From positions 1-30,150 of the forward strand of contig WFNC01000427.1 of NCBI GenBank assembly GCA_015488785.1: 30,150 nt of DNA. Reading direction: 5' to 3'. Of this stretch, positions 23,648 to 30,150 are shown one piece after another; position 1 is the first letter of the stretch, and each line of letters starts with the position of its first letter. The DNA comes from Flavobacteriales bacterium. Its GTDB lineage: Bacteria; Bacteroidota; Bacteroidia; Flavobacteriales_D; Parvicellaceae. The notes below the pieces were generated by a model. That model was not told the origin of the DNA. It did not search any database and was given only the letters and a program-made list of their open reading frames with translations. The translations under genes were made by a program, and so were the position numbers.

Positions 23648-23986
23648 ACGTTTATCAAAAAGTTACTACTAATATTATCTTTACTCCTTTTAGGAGGTGT
23701 CGTTAATGAGACTTATGGACAATACCGTGATGGGTCTTCAAAGAAAAAAAAGAAACGAAAAAAGAAAAAGCCTTTGTTTGGAAAAGGACCTAGTCATGCA
23801 AAAGCGGGCGTAAATCCTTTTTCTGGAAATAAGCAAAAAAATCACAGGGTTAACATAAACGATAGTCCTTTTGCAACAAAATCTAAAGGAAAGAAAAAAA
23901 GAAAGCCACTTCCAAAAAAAGGAAAAGCGAGTAATAAACCGAAGTTTTCAAATAAAAAACCTAAAAAGAGTAAGGTTAAACGTTAG
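23648..23986 (+). CDS. Short basic exported protein starting without a standard start codon
   Basis: The reading frame from 23648 encodes 112 residues with an obvious signal peptide, FIKKLLLILSLLLLGGVV then NETYGQ, followed by a very basic, Lys/Ser/Gly-rich chain (runs of KKKKRKKKK and later KSKGKKKRKPLPKKGK). A TTG at 23774 would give 70 residues but discards the signal peptide. The first codon of the exported version is ACG, directly after the ferritin TAA; changing it to ATG would give an ideal start. So it either starts at ACG, arises by readthrough or reinitiation, or is a gene that lost its start codon. Low-complexity basic exported proteins of this kind occur in Flavobacteriia. The function is unknown; binding of acidic polymers at the surface is one possibility. 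Confidence 0.5.
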   Translation, partial: TFIKKLLLILSLLLLGGVVNETYGQYRDGSSKKKKKRKKKKPLFGKGPSHAKAGVNPFSGNKQKNHRVNINDSPFATKSKGKKKRKPLPKKGKASNKPKFSNKKPKKSKVKR

Positions 23987-24081
23987 ATCTGGAATAGTTA
24001 TTGCTTTGTTAGAGGTAAGGAAGTTTTTATTTAGAGTATATTATTTTTTTTTGTATATTGCGTCAACTTAAGTTTATTTAA

Positions 24082-24612
24082 TTGAAAAATATATTGTACA
24101 TATTTTTATTTTTTTTACTAAACAGTGTTTCTGTTTTTGGTCAAAATGACGCTGCCTCAAAGGCAAATAATAAAATAAAAGGAATTTATGTATATCAATT
24201 TGCTAAGAATGTAGATTGGCCTCCAAAAGATAAAAAAGGAGATTTTACAATTGCTGTTTTGGGAAATCAAATGTTTTACGAACAATTAAAAAGTGCTTAT
24301 ACAGGTAAGAATATAGGAAGTCAAAAAATTTCCGTTATTTTTTATAAAAACATTTCAGAAGTTAAAGCTCCCCATTTATTATATGTTTCTCCGTACAATA
24401 AAAAAACAGCAACCGCTTTAGCTAAAAAACTAAAAAATGATAAAACATTGATTATTGGAGAAGATAAAGGCTTGCTAAACAATGGTGTGATAATAAATTT
24501 TGTTGCAAAAAATAATAAGTTAGCATTCGAAATTAGTCAACTTAATGCTAAGAAGAAAGAGTTAATAATAAGCCAAACGTTGGCTAAGCTAGCAATTGTA
24601 GTTGTTTCATAA
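24082..24612 (+). CDS. YfiR-like (DUF4154) periplasmic protein
   Basis: This 176-residue exported protein has a signal peptide ending near residue 20 (SVSVFGQ). The mature part matches the YfiR/DUF4154 pattern: KIKGIYVYQFAKNVDWPP (about residues 31-48, close to the family's YLYNFAKFVEWP), FTIAVLGNQMFYEQL, and a C-terminal IGEDKGLLNNGVIINFVAKNNKLAFEISQLNAKKKELIISQTLAKLA (about 123-169), which fits the GG(x)INFxxxxxkvrFeIN motif. In Pseudomonas, YfiR holds the diguanylate cyclase YfiN inactive. The gene starts with TTG; no ATG or GTG precedes the signal peptide in frame. Its stop overlaps the next gene by one base. The downstream partner is a HAMP-SpoIIE phosphatase, so the family has probably been put to a different output. 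Confidence 0.88.
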   Translation: MKNILYIFLFFLLNSVSVFGQNDAASKANNKIKGIYVYQFAKNVDWPPKDKKGDFTIAVLGNQMFYEQLKSAYTGKNIGSQKISVIFYKNISEVKAPHLLYVSPYNKKTATALAKKLKNDKTLIIGEDKGLLNNGVIINFVAKNNKLAFEISQLNAKKKELIISQTLAKLAIVVVS

Positions 24613-25544
24613 TGATAAAAAAAGGAATTTACATATTAGTTTTTATACTGCTTAATTTTGTCAGTTGGTCTTCTTATGCGCAAGACTATAACAAATATTG
24701 TGCTTATGCCGATTATGCAAATACAGCTTACGAAAGAGATCAGATAGAAGTGGCTATCGCCTTAATGGATTCAGCAATACAGAAATGTCCAGAACAAATG
24801 GACAATACTATAAGTTGGTTTAATTTTGCATTATTCAACAAACAATTAGCGAAAAAAACAAAAGATCTTAAATTGAGAGAGAAAACACTTTTTGCAATAT
24901 TAAAAGCTAGGGAGTTAGATGTTAATAATGAATTTGAAGATAATATTAATAACGTAATTAAAGGACTTGCAATTTATTATAAAAATGACGCCATAAAAGA
25001 ACTAAACGATACCTCTTCTAATTTTTCTGGAGCAATTGAAAATTACAAAAAATATAAAGAACTAATCGTTGAAGCTAATCCGAATGTAAATCTAAAAAAA
25101 GAAGATATTCGTTTCTACAATGTGTTAGCAGAACGAAATTTGATAAAATATAAAAATAATGAAGACTTGTATAAAAATCATTTAGATTCTACAATTTTAT
25201 GTTACAAAAGAGTTATAGATATAGATAGTACAAGCGTTGATGCTTATTTTGATTTAGCTACAGTTTATTTTAATGAAGCGATTGTGCTTGTTAATCAATT
25301 GGATGTAGATGCAGACTTGTTTGAACTAATTGAAGTTGATAAAAGAAAAGCAGAGTTAGCTTTATTGAGTATACCGCTATTAAAAAAAGTGTTGGAACTA
25401 GAGCCTAAAAATTCTAAAGCAATTTATAGTTTAGCCGCTTGTTATAAATTAATCTCGCAAGAAGAAGAATATGTTAGTTATCTTGAAATGCTTAAAGAAG
25501 TTGACCTAGAATATTATAATGATATTTACAAAACGGAACCTTAA
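24612..25544 (+). CDS. Exported TPR-type protein of the YfiR operon
   Basis: This 310-residue protein has a signal peptide ending in SSYAQ (about residue 24). The mature part is helical: an N-terminal unit AYERDQIEVAIALMDSAIQKCP (about residues 39-60), a middle charged section, and a final pair of TPR units, SVDAYFDLATVYFNEAIVL (about 208-226) and PLLKKVLELEPKNSKAIYSLAACY (about 255-278). The LEPKNSKAIYSLA stretch is typical of TPR repeats. Its ATG shares one base with the stop codon of the YfiR-like gene (ATGA-type overlap), so the two are translationally coupled. It sits 9 bases upstream of the phosphatase gene. A scaffold between the YfiR-like protein and the sensor domain of the phosphatase is a reasonable inference, since all three would face the periplasm. 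Confidence 0.88.
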   Translation: MIKKGIYILVFILLNFVSWSSYAQDYNKYCAYADYANTAYERDQIEVAIALMDSAIQKCPEQMDNTISWFNFALFNKQLAKKTKDLKLREKTLFAILKARELDVNNEFEDNINNVIKGLAIYYKNDAIKELNDTSSNFSGAIENYKKYKELIVEANPNVNLKKEDIRFYNVLAERNLIKYKNNEDLYKNHLDSTILCYKRVIDIDSTSVDAYFDLATVYFNEAIVLVNQLDVDADLFELIEVDKRKAELALLSIPLLKKVLELEPKNSKAIYSLAACYKLISQEEEYVSYLEMLKEVDLEYYNDIYKTEP

Positions 25545-25553
25545 TTCATAAAA

Positions 25554-27386
25554 ATGAGATTTACAGTAGGTAAAAAAATAGGTTTAGGTTTCTTATTAAT
25601 CGGGTTTTTGTTGTTGACAGTATTTGGTGTAACCTTGTACGTTCTTACAGGCGCAGAAAAAACAATGCAAACGAGCATTAACAACAATAAACGCTATATA
25701 GAAGTTGGTCAGCCAACAGTAGATAAGTTAATTGCATTAAAGTTTAGCCTTAATAATGCTCTAAAGTATATTCAACATATTACTTATCAACAAACCAAAT
25801 CTAACGCTGAAGAACGGACGATTCTTAATGCAATTCTTAAAGCAAATATACCAGGAGATTTAATTTTTCTTGATAGTATAAAAGAACAATGGTCAGGAAA
25901 TAAAAAATCACAAAATATAGAATTATTTCAGTCCATTAAGAAAGATATTGAAAGTACAACCAAAGATTACTACGCTAAAATTGGTAATGTACTTAAAGGA
26001 TATGAAGATTATGAAGGTTTAGGAGTCTTTGAAGCGCAAACAGATTACGAATTAGATATCAATCCTCGTTTTCAGACTATCATTAAAAATGTAGAGATAC
26101 TCTTGATAATTAAAAATAAAGAACTAGAAGAACAAAAAGCAAAAAGTTCAGCTTCTTTTGAAACAACAAATTTAAAGTTTAATATTTTATTTTGGGGGAT
26201 ATTATTGGCTGGAATGGTTCTTATTGCAGGAACATTTGTTATTGCAACATTTACAACGTTAAGTATTACGAAACCCGTTCAAGAATTGAAAACCTTTTTG
26301 ATTGATTTAGGGAGGGGGATTATTCCAGAAAAGCACATAAAACCTTCAAACGATGAAATTGGAGAAATGGCAGTAGCCATGAATAATTTGGTAGATGGGC
26401 TTGAAAGAACAACCACTTTCGCAAATGAAGTAGGGAGAAGTAATTTTAATTATCCATACGAACCTTTGAGTGACAACGATACACTAGGACACGCATTGCT
26501 TGTCATGAAAGATGAGCTTGCTGAAAGTGAAAGAGAATTGGAACAAAAAGTGGTTGAAAGAACAAAAGAAGTTGTTCGTCAAAAAGAGGAAATTGAACAT
26601 CAAAGTGAGACTTTAGAAGAACTTTACAAAGATATTACGGCAAGTATTCGTTATGCGAAACGTCTTCAAGATTCTATTCTACCTCAAGATAGGTACATAA
26701 AAAAGATACTTCCAAATTCGTTTGTTTTATTTAAGCCTAAAGATATTGTTAGTGGTGACTTTTATTGGATTCAAGAATCTGGAGATGAGGTCGTGTTCTC
26801 TGCTGTTGATTGTACAGGTCATGGTGTTCCTGGGGCTTTTATGAGTTTGATTGGAGCAAATGCTTTAACGCGTATCGTAAGTGAAAACAAGGTAACTAAA
26901 CCATCGGTTGTCTTAGACGAATTAAATAGACTGTCTTCGGAAGCGCTAAATAAATCGGAAGCTGGGAACGAAGTAAGAGACGGAATGGATGCCGCTTTGT
27001 GTACACTTAATAAAAAGACAAATGTTCTACAATATGCAGGAGCCAACAACCCTTTGTATTTAATTAGAAACAACGAAGTCATTCAAATAAAAGCAGACAA
27101 ATTTGCAATAGCAGGTTTTGTTCCCGATACAAAAAACTATACAAATCACGAATTACAACTAGAGAAAGGTGATGTAATTTATTTGTTTTCTGATGGCTAT
27201 GCTGATCAATTTGGCGGAGAAAAAGGAAAAAAGTTTATGTACAAAAAATTTAGAAACCTTTTGCTCGATGTAAAAGACAAGACTCCAATAGAACAAAAAA
27301 GTATTTTAAATTCAACGCTTGAAAATTGGCGTGGAATCCACGAACAAGTAGATGATATTCTTGTTATTGGTGTTCAGATAAAATAG
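25554..27386 (+). CDS. Membrane sensor with HAMP domain and SpoIIE-type PP2C phosphatase
   Basis: This 610-residue signalling protein has a membrane helix at about residues 9-32, then a periplasmic helical sensor of about 175 residues. A second helix (about 210-233), a HAMP domain (SITKPVQELK to NDEIGEMAVAMNNLV, about 236-285) and a coiled coil (about 325-365) follow. The C-terminal PP2C/SpoIIE domain (about 385-610) keeps the metal-binding Asp residues: GDFYW (Asp402), VDCTGHGVPGAFMS (Asp419), RDGMDAAL (Asp479), FSDGYADQ (Asp547) and QVDDILVIG (Asp600/601). Such phosphatases usually dephosphorylate anti-sigma-factor antagonists. It is last in the operon with the YfiR-like and TPR genes. No sigma factor, anti-sigma or STAS antagonist is adjacent, so the substrate is unknown. 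Confidence 0.94.
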   Translation: MRFTVGKKIGLGFLLIGFLLLTVFGVTLYVLTGAEKTMQTSINNNKRYIEVGQPTVDKLIALKFSLNNALKYIQHITYQQTKSNAEERTILNAILKANIPGDLIFLDSIKEQWSGNKKSQNIELFQSIKKDIESTTKDYYAKIGNVLKGYEDYEGLGVFEAQTDYELDINPRFQTIIKNVEILLIIKNKELEEQKAKSSASFETTNLKFNILFWGILLAGMVLIAGTFVIATFTTLSITKPVQELKTFLIDLGRGIIPEKHIKPSNDEIGEMAVAMNNLVDGLERTTTFANEVGRSNFNYPYEPLSDNDTLGHALLVMKDELAESERELEQKVVERTKEVVRQKEEIEHQSETLEELYKDITASIRYAKRLQDSILPQDRYIKKILPNSFVLFKPKDIVSGDFYWIQESGDEVVFSAVDCTGHGVPGAFMSLIGANALTRIVSENKVTKPSVVLDELNRLSSEALNKSEAGNEVRDGMDAALCTLNKKTNVLQYAGANNPLYLIRNNEVIQIKADKFAIAGFVPDTKNYTNHELQLEKGDVIYLFSDGYADQFGGEKGKKFMYKKFRNLLLDVKDKTPIEQKSILNSTLENWRGIHEQVDDILVIGVQIK

Positions 27387-27398
27387 AGGGGTGGTTTG

Positions 27399-27539
27399 TC
27401 ACTCTTCTGGTATAAATAGCATTCTTCGACCTCCAATTACAAAAAGAACTTTTGCATATGGGATATACCTTTTTCTTATATTTTTTTTGTCTATAAAAAC
27501 ATAGTCGATGACTTCTGATTTATTTTGCCACTCTGTCAC
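27399..27539 (-). CDS. Possible small protein of 46 residues, with a well-spaced promoter
   Basis: On the minus strand a GTG at 27537-27539 opens a frame of 46 codons: it reads VTEWQNKSEVIDYVFIDKKN, then IRKRYIPYAKVLFVIGGRR and MLFIPEE, then TGA. An in-frame stop lies two codons upstream of the GTG. The residues look like a real folded C-terminal or small domain, with alternating Ile, Val and charged residues. A TAnnTTTG -7 box with a TTG 19 bp upstream precedes it and gives a short leader of about 15 nt. It is convergent with the phosphatase gene (12 bp apart) and divergent from groES. I recognise no family. Chance openness of a frame this short is possible, so the promoter is the main support. 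Confidence 0.35.
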   Translation of the reverse strand: MTEWQNKSEVIDYVFIDKKNIRKRYIPYAKVLFVIGGRRMLFIPEE

Positions 27540-27560
27540 AACCTACTGCCACTATATTTT

Positions 27561-27590
27561 CAAAAATAAGTCAATTTGTCGAATAATCAA
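27561..27590 (-). promoter_or_regulatory. Minus-strand promoter with correct -33/-7 spacing, divergent from groES
   Basis: Read on the minus strand, TTG (complement of 27588-27590) and TATTTTTG (complement of 27561-27568) are separated by exactly 19 bp, which matches the Bacteroidota sigma-A pattern. The predicted start is near 27555, about 15 nt before the GTG of the small open frame. The TTG adjoins a TTTG on the plus strand (27591-27594) that may be the -33 of groES. Confidence 0.5.
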
Positions 27591-27620
27591 TTTGGCATAA
27601 AAACTGACTGTTCCCGTTTG
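27591..27620 (+). promoter_or_regulatory. Candidate groES promoter
   Basis: TTTG (27591-27594) and CCCGTTTG (27613-27620) are 18 bp apart, so the -7 box keeps TTTG but lacks the TA. Two copies of TCAATTTG (27571-27578 and 27587-27594) lie immediately upstream. No CIRCE inverted repeat is seen. The arrangement with the opposing promoter is suggestive of shared control. Confidence 0.3.
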
Positions 27621-27652
27621 TAAAATTGTTAAAACTAAAATTAAGATAAAAA

Positions 27653-27925
27653 ATGGGAGTTAATGTAAAACCATTGGCAGATAGAGTTCTTATTGAGCCA
27701 GCTGCCGCTGAAACAAAAACAGCAGGAGGAATTATTATACCAGACGCGGCAAAAGAAAAGCCAGCAAAAGGAACTGTGTTGGCTACAGGAAATGAAAAGT
27801 TAACTTTTACAGTAAAAAAAGGAGATACTGTTATGTATGGACAATACAGTGGAACTGAAATTACAGTAGAAGGAAAAAAGTATATAATTATGAAAGAGAG
27901 CGATATTTACGCAATCTTAGGGTAA
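27653..27925 (+). CDS. groES: Co-chaperonin GroES
   Basis: This 90-residue subunit forms the seven-membered lid of the GroEL chamber. The sequence is full length and canonical: VKPLADRVLIEPAAAETKTAGGIIIPDAAKEKP (about residues 4-36) includes the mobile loop that contacts GroEL, and GDTVMYGQYSGTEI and YIIMKESDIYAIL follow the family pattern. It starts at the ATG at 27653, with no competing start. It is followed by groEL after a 96-bp gap that contains a tandem repeat, without a terminator hairpin, so the two genes probably form one operon. It is the standard heat-shock operon; the upstream region has a candidate promoter and a divergent promoter. Confidence 0.98.
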   Translation: MGVNVKPLADRVLIEPAAAETKTAGGIIIPDAAKEKPAKGTVLATGNEKLTFTVKKGDTVMYGQYSGTEITVEGKKYIIMKESDIYAILG

Positions 27926-27975
27926 TTCTTTAGCTCAATAAATTTGAGTACAATATAATATATTTTACAAATAGA

Positions 27976-28005
27976 AGTCTTGAGTCTATTAGTCTTAAGT
28001 CTATT
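27976..28005. repeat. Tandem 15-bp repeat between groES and groEL
   Basis: AGTCTTGAGTCTATT (27976-27990) is directly followed by AGTCTTAAGTCTATT (27991-28005), with 14 of 15 bases identical. It ends 16 bases before the groEL ATG. Confidence 0.7.
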
Positions 28006-28021
28006 TAATCTAAAAACAAAA

Positions 28022-29650
28022 ATGGCAAAAGAAATAAATTTTGATATAGAAGCTAGAGATGGCTTAAAAAAAGGAGTAGATGCATTAGCAAATGCAGTAA
28101 AAGTAACACTTGGACCAAAAGGGAGAAACGTAGTTATCGATCGTAAATTTGGAGCGCCACATGTTACAAAAGATGGGGTAACTGTTGCAAAAGAAATTGA
28201 ATTGAAAGATCCTATTGCAAATATGGGAGCTCAAATGGTAAGAGAAGTTGCTTCTAAAACAAACGATTTAGCAGGAGACGGAACGACAACAGCAACAGTA
28301 TTGGCACAAGCTATTATTGCAACAGGATTAAAAAACGTTGCCTCTGGAGCTAATCCAATGGATTTGAAAAGAGGAATAGACAAAGCAGTAGAAGCGGTAG
28401 TAGCTGATTTAAAAAAGCTATCTAAAGAGGTTGGCTCAGACAATTCTTTAATTAAGCAGGTGGCTTCAATTTCTTCAAATAATGATGATAAAATTGGATC
28501 GTTAATCGCTAAAGCAATGGAAGTTGTTGGAAACGATGGTGTAATAACTGTTGAAGAAGCTAAAGGAACAGAAACTGAAGTAAAAACAGTTGAGGGAATG
28601 CAATTTGATAGAGGTTATTTATCTCCTTATTTCGTTACCAATCCAGAAAAAATGACAACGGAATTCGAAAATCCTTCAATCTTAATTACAGATAAGAAAA
28701 TTTCGAACATCAATGAATTGCTACCAGTCCTTGAGCCTGTTGCTCAGTCAGGAAAAGCATTGTTGATTATCGCTGAAGATGTAGATAGTGCTGCTTTGTC
28801 AACATTAGTTGTCAATAGAATAAAAGCTGGGTTAAAAATCGCAGCAGTAAAAGCTCCAGGATTTGGAGATCGTAGAAAAGCAATGTTGCAAGATATTGCC
28901 GCACTTACAGGAGGGACAGTTATTTCTGAAGAACAAGGGTTCACATTAGAAAATGCAACAGTAGAAATGTTAGGTTCTGCTGAAAAAATTTCGATAGATA
29001 AAGACAATACTACAATTGTAAATGGAGCTGGAGATAAAGATGCAATTCTAGCACGTACAAATCAAATTCGTACGCAAATAGAAACGACTACTTCTGAATA
29101 TGATAAAGAAAAATTGCAAGAACGTTTAGCGAAGTTAGCTGGAGGTGTTGCTGTACTTTATGTAGGAGCAGCTACTGAAGTCGAAATGAAAGAAAAGAAA
29201 GATCGTGTAGATGATGCTTTAGCAGCAACAAGAGCAGCAGTCGAAGAAGGGATTATTCCTGGAGGTGGCGTTGCATACATTAGAGCAGCTACAGCTTTAG
29301 ATTCTTTAGAAGGAATTAATGACGATGAAACAACAGGTATTGCAATTATCAAAAGAGCAATCGAAGAGCCTTTGCGTCAAATTGTTAAGAACGCAGGAGG
29401 TGAAGGAGCTGTAGTAGTAAATAAAGTTAGAGAAGGAAAAGACGATTTTGGATATAATGCAAGAACAGAAAAATACGAAAACTTATTGTCTGCAGGAGTT
29501 ATAGATCCAACTAAAGTTGCTAGAATTGCTTTAGAAAACGCTGCTTCTGTAGCTTCTATGTTGTTAACTACCGAATGTGTTATTTCTGATGAGGAAGAAG
29601 AATCTCCAGCAATGCCTCCAATGGGAGGAGGAATGCCAGGAATGATGTAA
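28022..29650 (+). CDS. groEL: Chaperonin GroEL
   Basis: This 542-residue subunit assembles into the double-ring folding chamber. It is full length: AKEINFDIEARDGLKKGVDALANAVKVTLGPKGRNVVID-type N terminus, the ATP-binding GDGTTTATVLAQA (about residues 85-97), the apical domain with GYLSPYFVTNPEKM, and the ATP-site Asp in the DDALAATRAAVEEGIIPGGGVAYI region. The C terminus ends with the Gly/Met-rich tail PAMPPMGGGMPGMM. The ATG at 28022 is chosen because the MAKEI start is conserved; the frame stays open 14 codons upstream to a TTG, but that part covers the tandem repeat and is not conserved. A strong terminator follows. Confidence 0.98.
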   Translation: MAKEINFDIEARDGLKKGVDALANAVKVTLGPKGRNVVIDRKFGAPHVTKDGVTVAKEIELKDPIANMGAQMVREVASKTNDLAGDGTTTATVLAQAIIATGLKNVASGANPMDLKRGIDKAVEAVVADLKKLSKEVGSDNSLIKQVASISSNNDDKIGSLIAKAMEVVGNDGVITVEEAKGTETEVKTVEGMQFDRGYLSPYFVTNPEKMTTEFENPSILITDKKISNINELLPVLEPVAQSGKALLIIAEDVDSAALSTLVVNRIKAGLKIAAVKAPGFGDRRKAMLQDIAALTGGTVISEEQGFTLENATVEMLGSAEKISIDKDNTTIVNGAGDKDAILARTNQIRTQIETTTSEYDKEKLQERLAKLAGGVAVLYVGAATEVEMKEKKDRVDDALAATRAAVEEGIIPGGGVAYIRAATALDSLEGINDDETTGIAIIKRAIEEPLRQIVKNAGGEGAVVVNKVREGKDDFGYNARTEKYENLLSAGVIDPTKVARIALENAASVASMLLTTECVISDEEEESPAMPPMGGGMPGMM

Positions 29651-29663
29651 TATTAAACGGTAT

Positions 29664-29694
29664 AAATCTCGAATACTATATTCGAGATTTTTTT
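29664..29694 (+). terminator. Rho-independent terminator of groES-groEL
   Basis: AAATCTCGAATA (29664-29675) and TATTCGAGATTT (29679-29690) pair perfectly around CTA and continue into T to 29694. It lies 13 bases after the groEL stop codon. Confidence 0.92.
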
Positions 29695-29698
29695 CGGG

Positions 29699-29785
29699 CT
29701 GTTCTTCCTGTTTTTACAGATAGAACGGAACGTCTATATATAAAACGCCATTTTCAATTTATTTTGAAAGTGGCGTTTGCTTTTT
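29699..29785 (+). terminator. Further hairpins downstream of the groEL terminator
   Basis: A second strong stem pairs AAACGCCATTTTCAA (29743-29757) with TTGAAAGTGGCGTTT (29764-29778), one G-T pair, 6-nt loop, followed by GC and five T. Between it and the first terminator a small nested hairpin is possible: GTTCT with AGAAC enclosing CTGT with ACAG. This may be a back-up terminator or a terminator for the opposite strand. The rest of the interval to 29929 shows no gene. Confidence 0.55.
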
Positions 29786-29929
29786 GAATAGAAAAGTAAT
29801 CTATTAGTCATTTTTTGTTGATATTTTGTATTAAGAATGACTTAGTAGTTAAATATAACTAGTATATTGTGATTTGCTATGCTTTAATTCAAGTAGTTTT
29901 TTCATAGGAATAACTTAAAATGTAATAAT

Positions 29930-30150
29930 ATGATTAACAATAAATATATATATACAACTTTAATACTTCTGATTTTAACCATAGGCTATTTCGCTCAAGG
30001 AGAAGGAAATAATTGGTATTTTGGTACTTATGCAGGTCTAACTTTTAATACGAATCCTCCTTCACTGTTGAATGATGGTAGAATTTCAACATCAGAAGGT
30101 TGCTCTTCAGTCAGCGATAAAGATGGGAATTTAGTTTTTTATACTGATGG
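29930..30150 (+). CDS. Start of an exported Bacteroidota surface protein (3' end outside window)
   Basis: Seventy-three codons are present before the right edge. A signal peptide (about residues 1-24, hydrophobic, ending GYFAQG) is followed by GEGNNWYFGTYAGLTFNTNPPS, a DGRISTSEGCSSVSD segment and KDGNLVFYTDG. This NNWYFG...AGLxF...EGCxSxSDxxGNLxFYTDG pattern is the N-terminal module of many large Bacteroidota exported proteins that usually carry PKD or propeller domains and end in a T9SS type B (gliding-motility-associated) sorting domain. The C terminus cannot be seen, so secretion by T9SS is inferred. The ATG at 29930 opens directly into the signal peptide. Confidence 0.85.
   Translation, partial: MINNKYIYTTLILLILTIGYFAQGEGNNWYFGTYAGLTFNTNPPSLLNDGRISTSEGCSSVSDKDGNLVFYTD

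Noticed and set aside
23692..23815. A textbook Shine-Dalgarno (AGGAGGT) with an ATG at 23706, opening a frame of about 36 codons
   Set aside because: The AGGAGG falls on Leu-Gly-Gly-Val codons of the signal peptide in the other frame, Bacteroidota rarely use such sites, and the frame gives a short Arg/Lys-rich peptide with no family features. Treated as coincidence.
23871..24071. 66-codon open frame overlapping the Lys-rich protein
   Set aside because: It is a shifted reading of a low-complexity A-rich region and lacks a start region or signal; the frame at 23648-23986 has a coherent signal peptide.
24082..27386. A c-di-GMP (YfiBNR-type) system
   Set aside because: No GGDEF or EAL domain is encoded; the output domain is a PP2C/SpoIIE phosphatase.
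27587..27611. A sigma-54-like promoter (TTTGGCA...) before groES
   Set aside because: The -24 half fits, but the -12 half at the required spacing reads CTGA instead of TTGC. A sigma-A-type pair is the better though still weak choice.
27540..27652. CIRCE heat-shock operator before groES
   Set aside because: No TTAGCACTC-N9-GAGTGCTAA-like inverted repeat is present.

Overview
The window is AT-rich chromosomal DNA from a Bacteroidota bacterium, most likely class Flavobacteriia. Several signs point there: type IX secretion (T9SS) C-terminal sorting domains with the YPNP motif on at least three proteins; exported proteins of styles restricted to this phylum; the order DUF4271 - hemD - rnpA - S41 peptidase; start sites with almost no Shine-Dalgarno signal; and promoter -7 boxes of the TAnnTTTG type. 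No rRNA, tRNA, CRISPR array, transposase, integrase or phage gene is visible, so this looks like core genome with a scatter of lineage-specific secreted proteins.

Layout. (1) 1-908: an HtrA/DegP-type protease, cut by the left edge. (2) 1130-5194: a lipoprotein-like TPR/membrane/LuxR-HTH regulator, then a tight three-gene set of exported proteins closed by a strong terminator. (3) 5609-7666, minus strand: a DUF4105 membrane protein and a YwaF-like membrane protein. (4) 7853-9985: a His/Cys-rich lipoprotein and a T9SS-secreted beta-helix protein. (5) 9993-13270, minus strand: a DUF2851 protein, malate dehydrogenase and a tandem universal stress protein. (6) 13434-18697: DUF4271, uroporphyrinogen-III synthase, RNase P protein, C-terminal processing protease and an O-antigen-ligase-like protein. 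(7) 18760-22108: a copper monooxygenase-like T9SS protein with a c-type heme motif, bacilliredoxin, and a Lon-N-domain protein. (8) 22174-27386: a YD-repeat-like exported protein, ferritin, a basic exported protein with no standard start codon, and a YfiR / TPR / HAMP-SpoIIE-phosphatase operon. (9) 27399-29650: a possible 46-residue minus-strand gene and groES-groEL. (10) 29930 to the right edge: the start of a large surface protein.

Most of the content is housekeeping (heme synthesis, TCA cycle, tRNA processing, chaperonin, iron storage, envelope proteolysis) or export/surface biology. The best candidates for something undescribed are: the YfiR-TPR-SpoIIE signalling operon (24082-27386), in which a YfiR-type periplasmic protein is paired with a PP2C-type phosphatase instead of a diguanylate cyclase; the small gene with its own well-spaced promoter divergent from groES (27399-27590); the ACG-initiated exported basic protein directly after the ferritin stop codon (23648-23986); a roughly 146-base palindromic intergenic element (20357-20502); and a 20-bp perfect palindrome just upstream of the presumed hemD promoter inside the preceding gene (14020-14074).
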